Assembly (NCBI GenBank): GCA_030062745.1 | Contig: CP099839.1 | Location: 44,776,796 to 44,840,795 of the forward strand | DNA length: 64,000 bases | From: Capitulum mitella | Lineage: Eukaryota > Arthropoda > Thecostraca > Pollicipedomorpha > Pollicipedidae | Direction of reading: 5' to 3' | In this document: piece after piece, positions 24,901 to 34,700 of the stretch | Layout of the letters: every line of letters starts with the position of its first letter | How positions within the stretch are numbered: the first letter of the stretch is position 1 | Position numbers and translations under genes: made by a program | The notes under the pieces: model-generated | Told to the model about the DNA's origin: nothing | The model's input: only the letters and a program-made list of their open reading frames with translations | Database searches by the model: none

Positions 24901-27579
24901 TTGATTGGGAACAAAACCATGGTTACCTCAGTTGAGATTTGTGAGGCTGGCGGAGACTCAGCGACAACCTGGTTGTTGTGTCGTCCTGTATTGTCCCAAG
25001 GTGTTCCCGACAAGTTCATTAATTCGTGCAATGATGACAAACTCACCATCTTCCCCGATCTAATGTATTTTTATCGCCTAAGCAGTGTTCATTAAGACAG
25101 TTTCGAAGATATTCGGCAGGCGATGACAGATCGCACGTGCACCGCCATCCTCCGTTCTGCCAGCGTTTCACCCGACCAACCTGCGGTCTGTCTCTCGCGC
25201 AGGTAAAGCGGGTCAGCCAGGGGCGGCGGGCGGGCCGACGACGGTACCGGGCGGTCCCCAGGACCGGTACTCCGTCCCGGGACCGCCCGGCGTGCCCGGT
25301 ACCACGGGCCTGCCCGGCCCGCCGGGACCGCCCGGGGAGCAGGGCGACAGAGGTAAGCGGCCCATCGCCGGCCGGCGCCGACCTGGGGCGGCGGTCGGCG
25401 CCGGCTCCGGCCAGAGCCGGGACAAGGGCCGCTCATGGTGCCGCCTCCGAGTGGTCGCCTCTGGGGATGAGCGTGTGGTAGAACTTGTAGAGCCTCCGTG
25501 GAGAAATATTTGTCTTGGGAACAGTCATCATTTGCTGGTCACAGGCTCCGAAAGATGCGCAGGGATAAAACTGTCGACGTTCGTTTCCGTAGCTGTGTCA
25601 TGTAATGAGTCTGAGACCGCAGGAACGTTTTGCAGATTTATGTCTCACTATCACTGGAACGATGCCGCTAGATTCGTAAAGCAGTAGCAAAAAGCAACAA
25701 GCAGCGGAAGAATGTTTAGTAACGTCTCCTTTGAGATAAGGACGACCGTGCGTTATGCGCGGCGCGGTAATCTGGCCGGTCGTCTGTGCGCCCCAGTGAC
25801 GTCATGGCCGGTCGCCAGGTGAGCCCGGTCTGGTGGGTCTGCCCGGCACGGCGGGCCAGCGGGGCTCTCCGGGCCCGCGAGGGCCTCCCGGGGAGAAGGG
25901 CGAGCCCGGCGAGCAGGGCCTGCGGGGCCCACCCGGCGACCCTGGAATCGCCGGCCTGGCCGGGCCCAAGGGCGACCCTGGCGAGCCTGGCCCGCCCGGG
26001 GCGCCCGCAGAAGCGGCCCCGCCAGGGGCGCCAGGTCAGTACACCGTCGCCATCTGACATCGCCGTCTGGAGCGTGTAGAGGGCGCTACCGTCCTGCGAT
26101 CTAACACCTCCGTATTGGAAATGTACCTTGGAAACAGACTATTAGTATGTGAATAGAAGGAGCTTTTAATAAAATCGCTTTGGACTGCTGATAGCATTAT
26201 TTTTCTGCGGAATAACGTAGAATTTAAAGCTTTTGTTTGAACCAAATGTCAGATTCAGCTGGGTGGCCTTGCCTGGGCAGACATTTTGTATTGCACCATG
26301 CCGTAATCGTGAGCGTGTCTTTTCGTTGCGCCAGAGCAGTCGCGTGAAAGCAAGGAAGCAATAACGTGCAAATTCCTGGACAAGCCCCAGTGGCCACACG
26401 AGTTCACCTCCACCGACCTGAGAGCGTCTCAGGACATCGTCTCAAGTGATATGGCCTTATTGTCTGTACATTCCCCATGCACTTTAACTCTGTTTCTGCA
26501 GATGTAGTGCCTGACGTTTTGGAAGAACTGACTAGCAGGGTTTCGACTCTGGAAGCAAAGGTGCTGGTGCTGGAACAGCAGCTACTGGAGTTAAAGGGTA
26601 AGGCCATGAACGGTCCTCTGCTTCATTCGCGAGGAATTTGATTTCAGTGATGTTTGGTTGACGGATACGAACATGCATGCGCTCGTAACCAGCTGCCGAT
26701 GTATACCATTTTGTTTTGGATTGTTTTTTTTAGAAGCTATTCTCGGCATCACCTTCGTCGGACTTGACTTCTGACGTACTTCGAAGGTCGCTTCACCTTC
26801 GCAATGGACTGAGGTTGACGTAGCTGAATAATGGGTCAGAAAAAGCTGGTGCAGCGTGAATTAATCCTGAAATTGCCACTGCTCAGCGCCAAGTCATGAC
26901 GTCATCACTTGTGACGTTGCCCCGATGGCGTTGACGTCGGTGTTGTTTGTCAGCCGTCGCGATGACCGCGTGGTTCTACCTGGTAGTGGACGTATCTGAC
27001 TTCCGGATGACAATAACGTCACGGTATATTGCAATAGCACTGTCGATGTGATCGAAGTAATGCAAGTAAGTAAGACCATTGTCTGATGTTGCACTCGTTG
27101 AGAAATCGTCTTTTGGAGCCCTCTCGAGGGCTGCATTAGGGCGCGCTGGCGCTGTTGCCGTCTTTTTATACAGTGCTGACGTGTCGGACCGTGCGATGAC
27201 GTCTTCCGCTGTTGACGCCGCCCGGGGCCGCACTGACGTCGGTGGCTTGGTGAATCCCCTCCCCCTCCCGACAGAGGCCAGGTCTGCCGCCCCGGGCGAG
27301 GTGGTCGTACCAGACTACTACGACTACGGGGACGGAGAGGTGGACGACGAAACCGACGGGCTGCCGGAAGAGGGCATCCCCGACACGTACGACTACGGCG
27401 AGTACGGCGACTACAAGGACTACGACAACTGGAAGGACAGCGAGGCGACCGCGCGGCGGAAGCGGAAACTGCCGGGCGGCAGCGGCCGGCGGCGCGCGGG
27501 CCGCCGCGGCCGCCGCGGCCGCCGCCGGCCCGGCCGCAGGGGGGTGCCGGCGGCAGCTCGCCGCGCCGGCCGCACCTGA
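8828..27579 (+). CDS. EMI-domain collagen (EMID1/COL26A1-like), nine exons
   Basis: Joined exons 8828-8907, 19793-19915, 22505-22602, 23312-23422, 24517-24819, 25203-25352, 25819-26034, 26502-26597 and 27275-27579 total 1482 nt, encoding 493 residues plus stop. Every junction keeps phase with GT-AG sites. Order: signal peptide (1-26); EMI domain with C30, C40, C56, C65, C89, C90 and C98, including RPRYVLTYK and GCCPGF; CFNC motif plus short coiled coil (102-125); Pro-rich linker; interrupted Gly-X-Y collagen (about 184-355); coiled coil (362-392); acidic Tyr-rich segment; Arg-rich tail. EMI-collagens are secreted matrix proteins that multimerise through EMI and coiled-coil parts. The exact orthologue is uncertain, so no symbol is given. 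Long introns carry many MITEs. Confidence 0.88.
9600..9905. repeat. degenerate GATTC/GAATC-rich repeat
   Basis: Many imperfect copies of gattctgattc and gaatcgattc occur within collagen intron 1. Similar sequence recurs at 13803-13985 and 14466-14672. No coding potential. Confidence 0.65.
10742..10990. repeat. 52-bp minisatellite
   Basis: Units begin gaccgcgggc/t at 10742, 10794, 10846 and 10898, exactly 52 bases apart, followed by a diverged partial copy starting gaccgtgggc. It lies in collagen intron 1. Confidence 0.8.
11740..12278. repeat. about 40-45-bp minisatellite, roughly twelve units
   Basis: Repeating pattern agagggctg...tttcctcagttcgctg...ctgta with variable unit length. It creates repetitive open frames on both strands that I do not regard as genes. 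Confidence 0.8.
13190..13340 (+). repeat. dispersed AGTAGCGGAGG repeat, copy 1
   Basis: Starts cagtagcggaggaac, continues gtggagatgg plus a G-run, then accgccataggttgaagg and gttaaatgttgcc. Further copies lie at 43228, 43495 and 44090. Confidence 0.6.
13803..13985. repeat. degenerate GATTC-rich repeat, left block
   Basis: Repeated gattcac, gaatcgattcg and attctgattc units. It may form one element with 14466-14672, which carries the same motif. Confidence 0.55.
14466..14672. repeat. degenerate GATTC-rich repeat, right block
   Basis: Repeated cgaatcag, cgattcgattctg and gattctgattcgattctg units, as in 9600-9905. Confidence 0.55.
14955..15017. repeat. two adjacent perfect inverted repeats
   Basis: GGAAGCTGCTGCAC (14955-14968) pairs exactly with GTGCAGCAGCTTCC (14977-14990) around an 8-base loop. 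It is followed directly by TTCACGCCAC (14991-15000) pairing exactly with GTGGCGTGAA (15008-15017) around a 7-base loop. Confidence 0.9.
15140..15560. other. GC/CpG-rich island inside collagen intron 1
   Basis: Very GC-rich stretch (for example ggcggcggcgccgcc near 15190) with open frames on both strands but no recognisable protein. It could be an internal promoter, an unrecognised exon or a repeat. Confidence 0.3.
16770..16866 (-). repeat. tRNA-derived SINE-like sequence
   Basis: Read on the minus strand there is an A-box-like TGGCTGAGTTGG (about 16851-16862) and, some 70 bases on, a B-box-like GGTTCGAGTC (about 16785-16794). The intervening GATGA repeats and poor arm pairing argue against a functional tRNA and for a SINE or tRNA relic. 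Confidence 0.45.
17859..18331 (-). mobile_element. hAT-like MITE family 2 (CAGGGGTG), copy 1
   Basis: Terminal inverted repeats begin CAGGGGTGTTGATTT at 17859 and end in the complementary ATCCCTG at 18331. An exact 8-bp target duplication CGAGGACC flanks it (17851-17858 and 18332-18339). An 8-bp duplication plus CAGGGG-type ends is typical of the hAT superfamily. It contains TA/GATA microsatellites and no transposase frame. Confidence 0.75.
18672..19119 (+). mobile_element. hAT-like MITE family 2, copy 2
   Basis: Homologous to the element at 17859-18331 but inverted. It starts CAGGGGTGTCGAT and ends GCACCCTTG. It shares ATTTTCTGCCGGTTTTAAAG and TTTCCGTTGGTC blocks with the other copies and carries CA/TA microsatellites. 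Its flanks match at only 5 of 8 positions. Confidence 0.7.
19793..19915 (+). CDS. EMI-collagen exon 2: first half of EMI domain
   Basis: The acceptor is attttcag. It encodes [13 protein letters not shown] followed by two more cysteines (C56 and C65). The chosen donor gtgggt (19916) is the only one of three nearby GTs that keeps exon 3 open. Confidence 0.82.
20167..20461 (+). mobile_element. hAT-like MITE family 2, copy 3 (degenerate)
   Basis: Starts CAGAGGGCGTCGATT and ends ACACTCCTG. Internal blocks match the other copies (attttctgctggcttta; ccgtcgatcaaaataaag). Flanks CGTCATTG and CGTCATCA agree at 6 of 8 positions, consistent with an aged target duplication. Confidence 0.6.
20549..20588. 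repeat. perfect 17-bp inverted repeat with 6-base loop
   Basis: CAAGGCCAAGTCCGATC (20549-20565) and its exact reverse complement (20572-20588) are separated by tatttc. It lies in collagen intron 2. Confidence 0.92.
20631..20712 (+). repeat. degenerate tRNA-Glu(UUC)-like sequence (SINE or pseudo-tRNA)
   Basis: A-box-like TGGTGTAGTGGTC at 20638, an anticodon-loop-like CTTTCAG with TTC at 20670-20672, and a T-arm with a perfect 5-bp stem CTTGG/CCAAG around ATTCGTA (20691-20707). The acceptor and anticodon stems pair poorly, so it is probably a tRNA-derived SINE or pseudogene. Confidence 0.45.
21073..21999 (-). mobile_element. about 920-bp non-autonomous DNA element, copy 1
   Basis: Aligns in reverse complement along its whole length with 41637-42553. 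The ends form imperfect inverted repeats around TCAGGTAATATCGGACGC and its counterpart GGGTAATATCGAACG. No transposase frame was recognised. It lies in collagen intron 2. Confidence 0.65.
22042..22312 (+). mobile_element. hAT-like MITE family 1 (CAGGCACGTAGCC), copy 1
   Basis: Starts CAGGCACGTAGCCAGGA and ends CTGGCTGCGTCCCTG. Flanks TGCCATGT and CGCCATGT match at 7 of 8 positions. It shares a subterminal CATTGGCATATGAC palindrome region and a TATAGGAAAA block with the copies at 35508 and 44575. Confidence 0.75.
22505..22602 (+). CDS. EMI-collagen exon 3: second half of EMI domain
   Basis: Encodes [14 protein letters not shown] and [13 protein letters not shown], the diagnostic end of an EMI domain. 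The acceptor is attcacag and the donor gtaagt. Confidence 0.9.
22917..23267 (+). mobile_element. hAT-like MITE family 2, copy 4
   Basis: Begins AAGGGGTGTCGATTT and ends AAATCGGCACCCCTG. Internal blocks match copies 1-3. It lies in collagen intron 3, ending 44 bases before exon 4. No clear target duplication. Confidence 0.65.
23312..23422 (+). CDS. EMI-collagen exon 4: CFNC motif and coiled coil
   Basis: The acceptor is gttcctcag. It encodes [20 protein letters not shown] with a heptad pattern, then a Ser/Pro linker. The donor is gtaagt. It begins 44 bases after the end of a MITE (22917-23267). Confidence 0.85.
24517..24819 (+). CDS. EMI-collagen exon 5: Pro-rich linker and first Gly-X-Y block
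   Basis: Pro-rich linker, a CDC motif (residues 180-182), then about 18 Gly-X-Y triplets. The acceptor follows ctgccgtcag and the donor is gtgaga. It ends in phase 1 within a Gly codon. Confidence 0.9.
25203..25352 (+). CDS. EMI-collagen exon 6: Gly-X-Y block with interruption
   Basis: Two collagenous stretches split by a non-collagenous interruption that includes PQDRYSV. The acceptor is ctcgcgcag and the donor gtaagc. Both junctions fall after the first base of a Gly codon. Confidence 0.88.
25819..26034 (+). CDS. EMI-collagen exon 7: main Gly-X-Y block
   Basis: About 19 consecutive Gly-X-Y triplets including [10 protein letters not shown] and [10 protein letters not shown], ending in an Ala/Pro-rich stretch. 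The acceptor is gtcgccag and the donor gtcagt. Confidence 0.9.
26502..26597 (+). CDS. EMI-collagen exon 8: C-terminal coiled coil
   Basis: Encodes [18 protein letters not shown] and further leucine heptads, a likely trimerisation coiled coil. The acceptor is gtttctgcag and the donor gtaagg. Confidence 0.85.
27275..27579 (+). CDS. EMI-collagen exon 9: acidic Tyr-rich segment, Arg-rich tail, stop
   Basis: The acceptor is cccgacag. The first half encodes repeated Asp/Glu-Tyr units ([24 protein letters not shown]). It is followed by ARRKRK and a stretch of RRGRRG-type arginines to the TGA. Tyrosine sulfation of the acidic part and heparin or nucleic-acid binding by the basic part are inferences. 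Confidence 0.8.
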
Positions 27580-27996
27580 GCAGGCCGCCACGGCTGGCCC
27601 GGCCGCGCCGAATGTCTTTCCCGCGCCGCGCCGTCCGGAGAGGTGCGAGGCGAGCGCGGACCCGCGCCCTCCGGCGAGACAGGCGCGCAGATCACGTCAC
27701 GGGCAGGTGGAGAGGCGGCGCACGCGAGCGCGGTGTCGAGGATTGTACCGCTTTCGTCGCTTCTTTAGACAGCACATGGGGTAGGGCGCGAGGGCGCGGG
27801 CACCCCAGACAGGACTAATCCTTGCTTAGTGTAAGCTTTTAGCTACGATCTTTCATTTTCTCGCTAGAGATCGCAAGATCAAGGACACTGCCAGGCCAGT
27901 TCAGACACCTTCGTGTACCCGACCATAACCTTGAAGAGGTATGAAGCACTGCCAGGGCTACTGAAGTGTCGTATTGGACGTGTTTCCGAAAATAAA
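27580..27996 (+). terminator. EMI-collagen 3'UTR with polyadenylation signal
   Basis: A canonical AATAAA at 27991-27996 lies about 410 bases after the stop codon. A second AATAAA occurs near 28034. Confidence 0.6.
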
Positions 27997-29189
27997 ATAC
28001 AACGTCGGCTACCAACGGCTACTGCAGCAAAGTAATAAACCAGTGACTGTACGCCACGGATTCCACACAGCTATCCAGCGGGAGAGATTACTGACCAGAC
28101 GACGCACTGAACCCGGGCTTCTACAGCGCAACCTTCTCAAAACCAGCGGCCGGCGGCGCTCCGCCGGTGTGACCGGCGCCTCCGCGAATGACAGCCAGGC
28201 TCGCACGTAACGTGTATTGTGGATTCGGCAATTAAAAAACAACGCCCGTCGTCCATCAAGCGCGACCCGTTTCATGCATATGCGCGTGGTCGCCCTAGAT
28301 ATCACAGTAGCGCGTCCCAAACTAAAACGCGAACGGCGTCGGCGGTCCGCTTAAGTACTGTGCCGACGGCGGCGGCGGCGGCCGGGAACGACGTATCACG
28401 GGGCGGCGGGGTGCCGGCCGCCGCCCAGCTCTCGGCCCGGGCGGCCGGCTCCGACCGCGGCCGCGGCGCCCGCCGATACCGGGCGACGCGCGCCAGTAAC
28501 AAGGCCCGCTCCGAAATACCCACTACAGAGGCGGCTACGCTCCCTACAAAGGCGGCGGCCGGGGCCGGTCATTTGAGCAATCGGTCGGCGCCCGAGCCGC
28601 GCCCGCGGCGGGCGGCGGCGGCGCTCGGCGCTTTGTGACGGGCCCGCTGTGGCCGCGCGTGACGCGCTCCAGTGTGACGTCCGCGCCGGGACATGGGACG
28701 GCCCTCGAGTCGAAGCAGGCGTGACGGGCGGGGCTGGCCGGGAGCGGACCGCACGCCCCGCTCGACGCCGGCGCCTGCCTGCCCGCCGTGACCCGCCCCG
28801 CCGGCCAGGCCACGCCCGACAGCCGCCGACACTCACCGCTGACCGCCGGCCGGGCCCGCAGCTCGGCCCGAGCCGCGCCTGCTCCGGCGGCCGGCTGAGG
28901 GTCACACGACACCGGACGCCACGTGGCCACACCATCACTGTAGAAATCCAACGGCATCACATTCAACGGGGATTCCTTACGAAAATAATGACGTAGGAGA
29001 CTAACTAGGACAACATACAAAATGCACCGAGTATTGACCTTGATTAACAGTGGGCTCTCCCCACCATGCGACGCGCACAGTTACGGCTAACAGTGGCGGC
29101 GCGCGCCGGGGGCAGGACAGCGGCGCCGGCCGGCCGCTCAGCTGGCAGACCCGCTCCCGGGGGCCGACCGCCGCCGGCGCCGCGCCCCC
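27997..29189. other. intergenic region between convergent collagen and LST2 genes
   Basis: GC-rich from 28140 to 28920, probably containing the LST2 3'UTR. No AATAAA hexamer was found on the minus strand. The open frames here show no recognisable protein. Confidence 0.45.
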
Positions 29190-29752
29190 TCAGGCCTGCG
29201 TCTCGGCCGCCAGGCACTCGTCGCAGACGCGCACGGGCGAGCTGTGTCCGTACTGGGGCAGCGGCAGCACGCCGGCGCTGCAGCGGTGGCAGAAGACGCG
29301 GCCGCAGCGGCGGCAGTGGTGGCGGCGCCGCACCACCGTGAACGTCTGGCCGCACTGCATGCACTCGGGCGCCTGCTGGTCGGGCACCCACTCGGGCGGG
29401 GCGCGACGGGACGGCGCCGCCGGCTCCAGCGCCTCGGCCAGCCGCGCCGGCACCGTCACAGTGGCGCCGAGCGCCTCGCGCGGCAGCGGGCGCGCCGGCG
29501 GCCCCTGCGCCAGCACCTGCTGCACCAGACCAGCCTCGCCGCTCAGGCCGATACTGCCGTGCACCAGCACCTCGGCCTCCATGTGGTCGCCGACCACGCG
29601 CATGTTGCTGGCCAGGTGCGACTGCTCGGAGAGCGGCGGAGGCGGAGGCGGCGGCGGCGGCGGGGCGCCCACTCCGTCCACCACGTCGATGACGGCCTCG
29701 GTGGAGAGTGCCTCCTCAGCCGAGTCCACTGAGCCGCACGACGGACTCAACT
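29190..29752 (-). CDS. ZFYVE28: LST2 exon 11: C-terminal region and FYVE finger
   Basis: Begins [20 protein letters not shown] after acceptor atgcggcag. It contains a ten-proline run and ends with the FYVE zinc finger (eight Zn ligands, R(R/K)HHCR core) and TGA at 29190-29192. Confidence 0.95.
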
Positions 29753-31686
29753 CTGCCGCATGGGAGAGACATTGCATAATGCCTGCAGACACTCACACAG
29801 CAATAGCCAAGCCGTCACAGGACACAGTCAGTCCCAGATAGGCCACACGATAACGGGAATGAAATCACGGCCATTGAAACGCCGCAATTCAAGCCGTCCC
29901 GACAAATAACAGTGCAAGACTTAACGACCTGATTTCGGCAGCACTTACCGCCGCTGGAGGCCTCTTCCGGCGTGGCGTTGATCTGGAACACCACTTTGAG
30001 GATGTTTCTCAGGTCAGAGGCGAAGTTGGTCTGCAGCTGGTCGGCCACGCCCGAGATGCACACAAACAGCCGGTGGATCAAGTCCTGGCTGTCCCTGTAG
30101 GTCAGGTCATCAGGTCAGGATATCGCAAGGGTGGTAGCAAACCCAGCAGCAGTAATTGGTGAACCAAAGGGAACGCTACGCCAGTCTCCACGCAAAAATG
30201 TCCCCACTAAACACCCATCAACCCAACAGGACCAAGCGCCAGAAACAAAACACTGGCCATGCCAGGCAGTCTTCGCTGCAGGACAGAGCCCGAGTGCAGA
30301 CCGCGCACTGCCGAGCCACCCATAGGCCGCGCTTCAGTCGGCGGCAGCAGCGGCCGGTGCCACTCACTTGAACCTGGCGCGCGCCCGGTTCCGGGTGGCG
30401 ATCTCGGCCGCCTGGATGGCCAGCGCGATCTCGCGGTCGTCGCTGCGGCCCGCGCGCTCCTCGTCGCTCGACGTCGACGTCGACGCCGATGACTGCTGGC
30501 CGTTCTCGGCCGGCGTCGGCCCGGCAGTCGTCCGATCACTGTCGGAGAGTGGGGGGAGGGGGTCAGGCACGAGGCGTGACGTCACCGCCCGTCACGGGAG
30601 GCGAGTCGGTCCGAGGCAGCCGCCGTCTGGCGCCCGATCAGCCTCCTGCGAACGACAGCAGCGCTGTCGCACGGCCGCAACAGACGACACGTGCCAGACC
30701 ACCACAGCGTTTTGCAACGGAGGAATGCCAACACCATTACACATTAGTATGAGTCACAGATGATACGACTATCCCTAACACTGATACCAACAGCACTGTC
30801 CCTATAAACAGCATAAGAGACGTCGAGGCTTCCCTAAGCTTGTGCCATCCTCATCAGCATCATTAAGACTGCGACACTACGAAAACGCAAGCTTTAGCGC
30901 CGTTCCAAACCCAACTACGTATGGTTTTTCTTTCAAAATCAATAAACGCTGTTAAGTTATGATCAGCCTCGGCAGTGCAAACGCCGCCCTCCACCAGTGG
31001 TACTGCCATCTCTTCAGAGCGGCCGTAGCCGGCTCACCAGTGGTTGTGCTGGTAGAGCAGCGCGCCGGAGCTGCCGCACGCCCTGGTCAGCTTCTTCTTG
31101 CGGTACTTGGCGTGGCTCCTGTGCGGGTGGCCGGCCGGAGGCGGCGGCGGCGGCGGCGGCGGAGCCGGCTCGGCCTCGTCGTCGGACGGCGCCGGGCCGA
31201 GCCGTCCGGCCTGGTTGGCACGTCGCTCCGCCTCTGTGACGGCCCGGCCGACCAGGTCCTCCAGGATGGCGCCCACCTCCCGCTCCACGTCCCGCCGCTG
31301 GTCCATCCTGCCCGCACCAGGCCGACTGTGATCATACACGGGCAGCGCGCACGGGCGGCTGCCGCCGGACACGGCACCACAGCGACACTCGGGAGGCGGC
31401 GCGAGCCTGGTCTGCGTGCGTGTACAAGAACATGAACAATTTAAAACGCACTTTACGCCGTAGTTCCAATAACTCACGCATCACGAGATATGCAAGGGCA
31501 TCTGAAATTGCATAGTTGGCATGCATCGCAGAACACTTCAGACGCATCCGCCGAGTCAGTGCCGAGGAGCAAAGCCAACACGCGCTCTGGAGACGCCGTG
31601 ACCACACCGCGGCCTCGGTCCGCTCACCGGCTGCCATAGTCGCAGGCGATGACGGGCACGCGGCCCACCCGGCCGCCGGCCTCGGC

Positions 31687-31739
<53 letters not shown>

Positions 31740-34700
31740 TGGCCTGCGGCCGCTCGCCGCCAGCCGGCGGCAGCGCCTCGCTCTTGGCCAGCTTGCGGTG
31801 CGGCGGCGGGTGGCCGGCGGCGCCGCGGCGCCGGTGCCGCGCCGGCCGGCCGCCGGCGCTGTGCAGGTGAAACTGGCGCAGCCGCGCCTCCGTCTCCCGG
31901 CAGGCGGCGCGGCTCACGCTGCGCCGGCAGCCCGGGTTGCGCGAGTAGAACTCAGTGACGAACGCGTCGATGTCGGGCATGGGGTAGGCGTCGGGCGCGC
32001 TCGGCACCTCGGCCGCCACCGTAGTGATCGGCTCGTCCACCGAGCAGAGCGCCTTCTCCAGGGCGTACAGCTCGGCCTTGCTAAGCGTCCACAGCAGCTC
32101 GCGGATCTTGCAGAGCAGGTTCTGGAGACCGCGCGGCGGACGTCAACGAAGTGCGAAAAACACAACGATCGGTCAACCGGTCACCAGAAAAACGGGTACC
32201 AGCCAACTGTTCGACAATGGACAGGACACACCTGACAATGCCACATCGCCTTAGTAATTCCAGCTTGGCGAATGCGGCAACACGGAACACCAACGTACTT
32301 CATCAATCAAGATGCACTGCCGCGCGAAACACAATCCTTTTCCGAGATTCTGTTGAAGCTTTAGGATCCCATCGGCAAGCTATGAACACACCCCCCCCTC
32401 ATGCCAAAGCTTGGCAAAGCTTTACGACGCGAGTTCAGAGACGCGAGTCGCGCCGGAGCATGACCAGCCGTAATTTCCATCGGCCGTTGCCACCAGACGC
32501 GTCCTCGCGCGCTGACGGCCAGGCCGGGCGGCGTGAGCGTTCCGTGTCCGGGGCACGGTGCGGAGTGTTTATGAGCGCGCCGCTCGGGCCTCTCCAGGCC
32601 GTGTTTGTGTCGACCTTGAGCTCGATCGGCTGAAGAGGGCCAGCCGACGCCGCCGCCTCTGCCGTCCGTCCCCTCCCCGGCGGCCGGGCGGACGAGAGGC
32701 GACAGACCGTGACCCGACTGAGAGCGGCCCGGGACCCGGTCACACGCACCGCCACGGCGGACCGGCTAACTCACGAACACCTCCCAACAGGCCCAGACTG
32801 GTGCGCAGGGCCGGGGACATCCCACAAGGACGGCTGACGTACGACGTACCGAGGCTGCCTTCAGAGAACCAAGAAACAATTCGCAGTGGTAAGTTAGGAC
32901 CCTTTTTACGACGAAAACCAAGATCCCAGTAAAGTTCCGGACCACCCGACAGCCTTTGCTGAAATTTACCCAGAAAACCATAGGTAACTTTCAAATGAGT
33001 CGCGTTCCACGGAGAATGACTGCCCTCAACATTCTGTAACTCAGACGCCGCCGAGTTTTCTCAGTCAGATCGCCGCAAGACAGCCGCTCCACAACTCTGA
33101 CGATCCCGGCAGCCCATAAACAACCAGTCATGAGCCCGCTGTCCAGTTCCAACCCCGGCCCAGAGGCGCCGTGATATCCGGCACCATGGCACCGGAAGTG
33201 CCGCGCGGGGCGTCCGGGCAGGCGCGCTGCCTTCCGGCCCGCAGTGTCACCTTGAACGGTCGGAAGAGCTCCGAGATGTCGGCGATGTCCTGGTCGAGTC
33301 GCAGCGGCCCGTCCGGGTAGATGACCAGGCCGGCGACGATGGCCAGCCGCGGGATGGTGAACATCAGCGCCGGGTCGTACAGGTCCAGCTGCTCCTGGCT
33401 CAGCAGGCCCAGACGGAGCGCCCTGTCGCAGGGGCGCGCCGGCCCGTCAGACACGTCACGGCGGCACGGCGCCCCGCACTGAGCCTCCCGGCACGGCCCG
33501 CGTCCGCAGGCAGGTCGGCAGCCGGCGGGGGCCGCGCCGCGCACGCCGATACCGGCCGAGTGTGCAAACCGGAAGGCCAGGGTCGGTGGCGGCCGCTAGT
33601 GTCGGCACATTACCGCTGGGAGCTTCACACGCCGGTCGGCCCGCTCCCCTCTTCCGAGGCCGGCTCCGTGGCGGCGGCAACCCTGGCGCCGGGGCACGAT
33701 ATGAAGACGGCTCACTGCTTCACATGACGCGGAAGACCGTTCACCGCTCTTCGAACGCATGCACCACATAATTTCGCAGTACTTCTATACCGGGTGGTAC
33801 GCTAACAGGTGGCCCACATCTACCGCCGGAAGAATTTTACACTTTACATTTCCAAAATGCTCTGAAGCACACCAGCCTTATAACACCATCCACGTCAGCC
33901 TTCAAACAGTTTACAGCTAGCTTAAACGGAATCTGGTTTGCCAGCCGTTTAACCGAAGGGAATTTAAGGAGTCAATGACAGAATAGCTAGACAGCAGACG
34001 GGTTCATTTGACCGATCGATCAAGTTTACCCTTGGTCTATCATCTCACATAAATATCAATACCGTTAAATGCTTCCTGTTTTGCATGCTCTGCCGGTACA
34101 ATATACGCAAGATGCTTACGCTTCATCTGTACCAAACAATGGTATGGTATTCAGCGTGCAACAGAACCGTCTTGGTATTCGTCGTAACTGAATACAAGGG
34201 CTCCTGGAAACAAACGATGCCGCATGCAACCGGGAAAACTGGTAGCACTTCAAACTGCACGTTAAGCCGGCTGATCCGCGGCCACTCTGCGTCACGGAAA
34301 CAAAGCAATGGCTCCAGAGAGTGCCGCGACATCGTGCCGAGGCTGCGCTCACCTCTGAACCGTCTCCGAGAAGAGGGCGATCACGTTCTGAATGAGCGCG
34401 TACTCCTTGGAGGACTTCACCGGCACCATGGCGCTGACGTATCGCAGTTCGAACTCGGCGAACAGCCGGTCGAAGATCTTCAGCGACTCGCAGAGCTTCT
34501 CGGTGAACTCCTGCGGCGACTTGAGGCACTGCCGGGCAGTGGCAAACCAGGCTCAACACGCGAACGACACCGGCCGGCGACGACTCGTACCGAGAAACGA
34601 AACGTTCGAACGACCGTCCCGCTGTCCTTTCGTGACCACGCGGTGCATCGGCCGTACACCAGAGCCGTGGGTAATCCATTACGGTGCACAAGTTCCGCAA

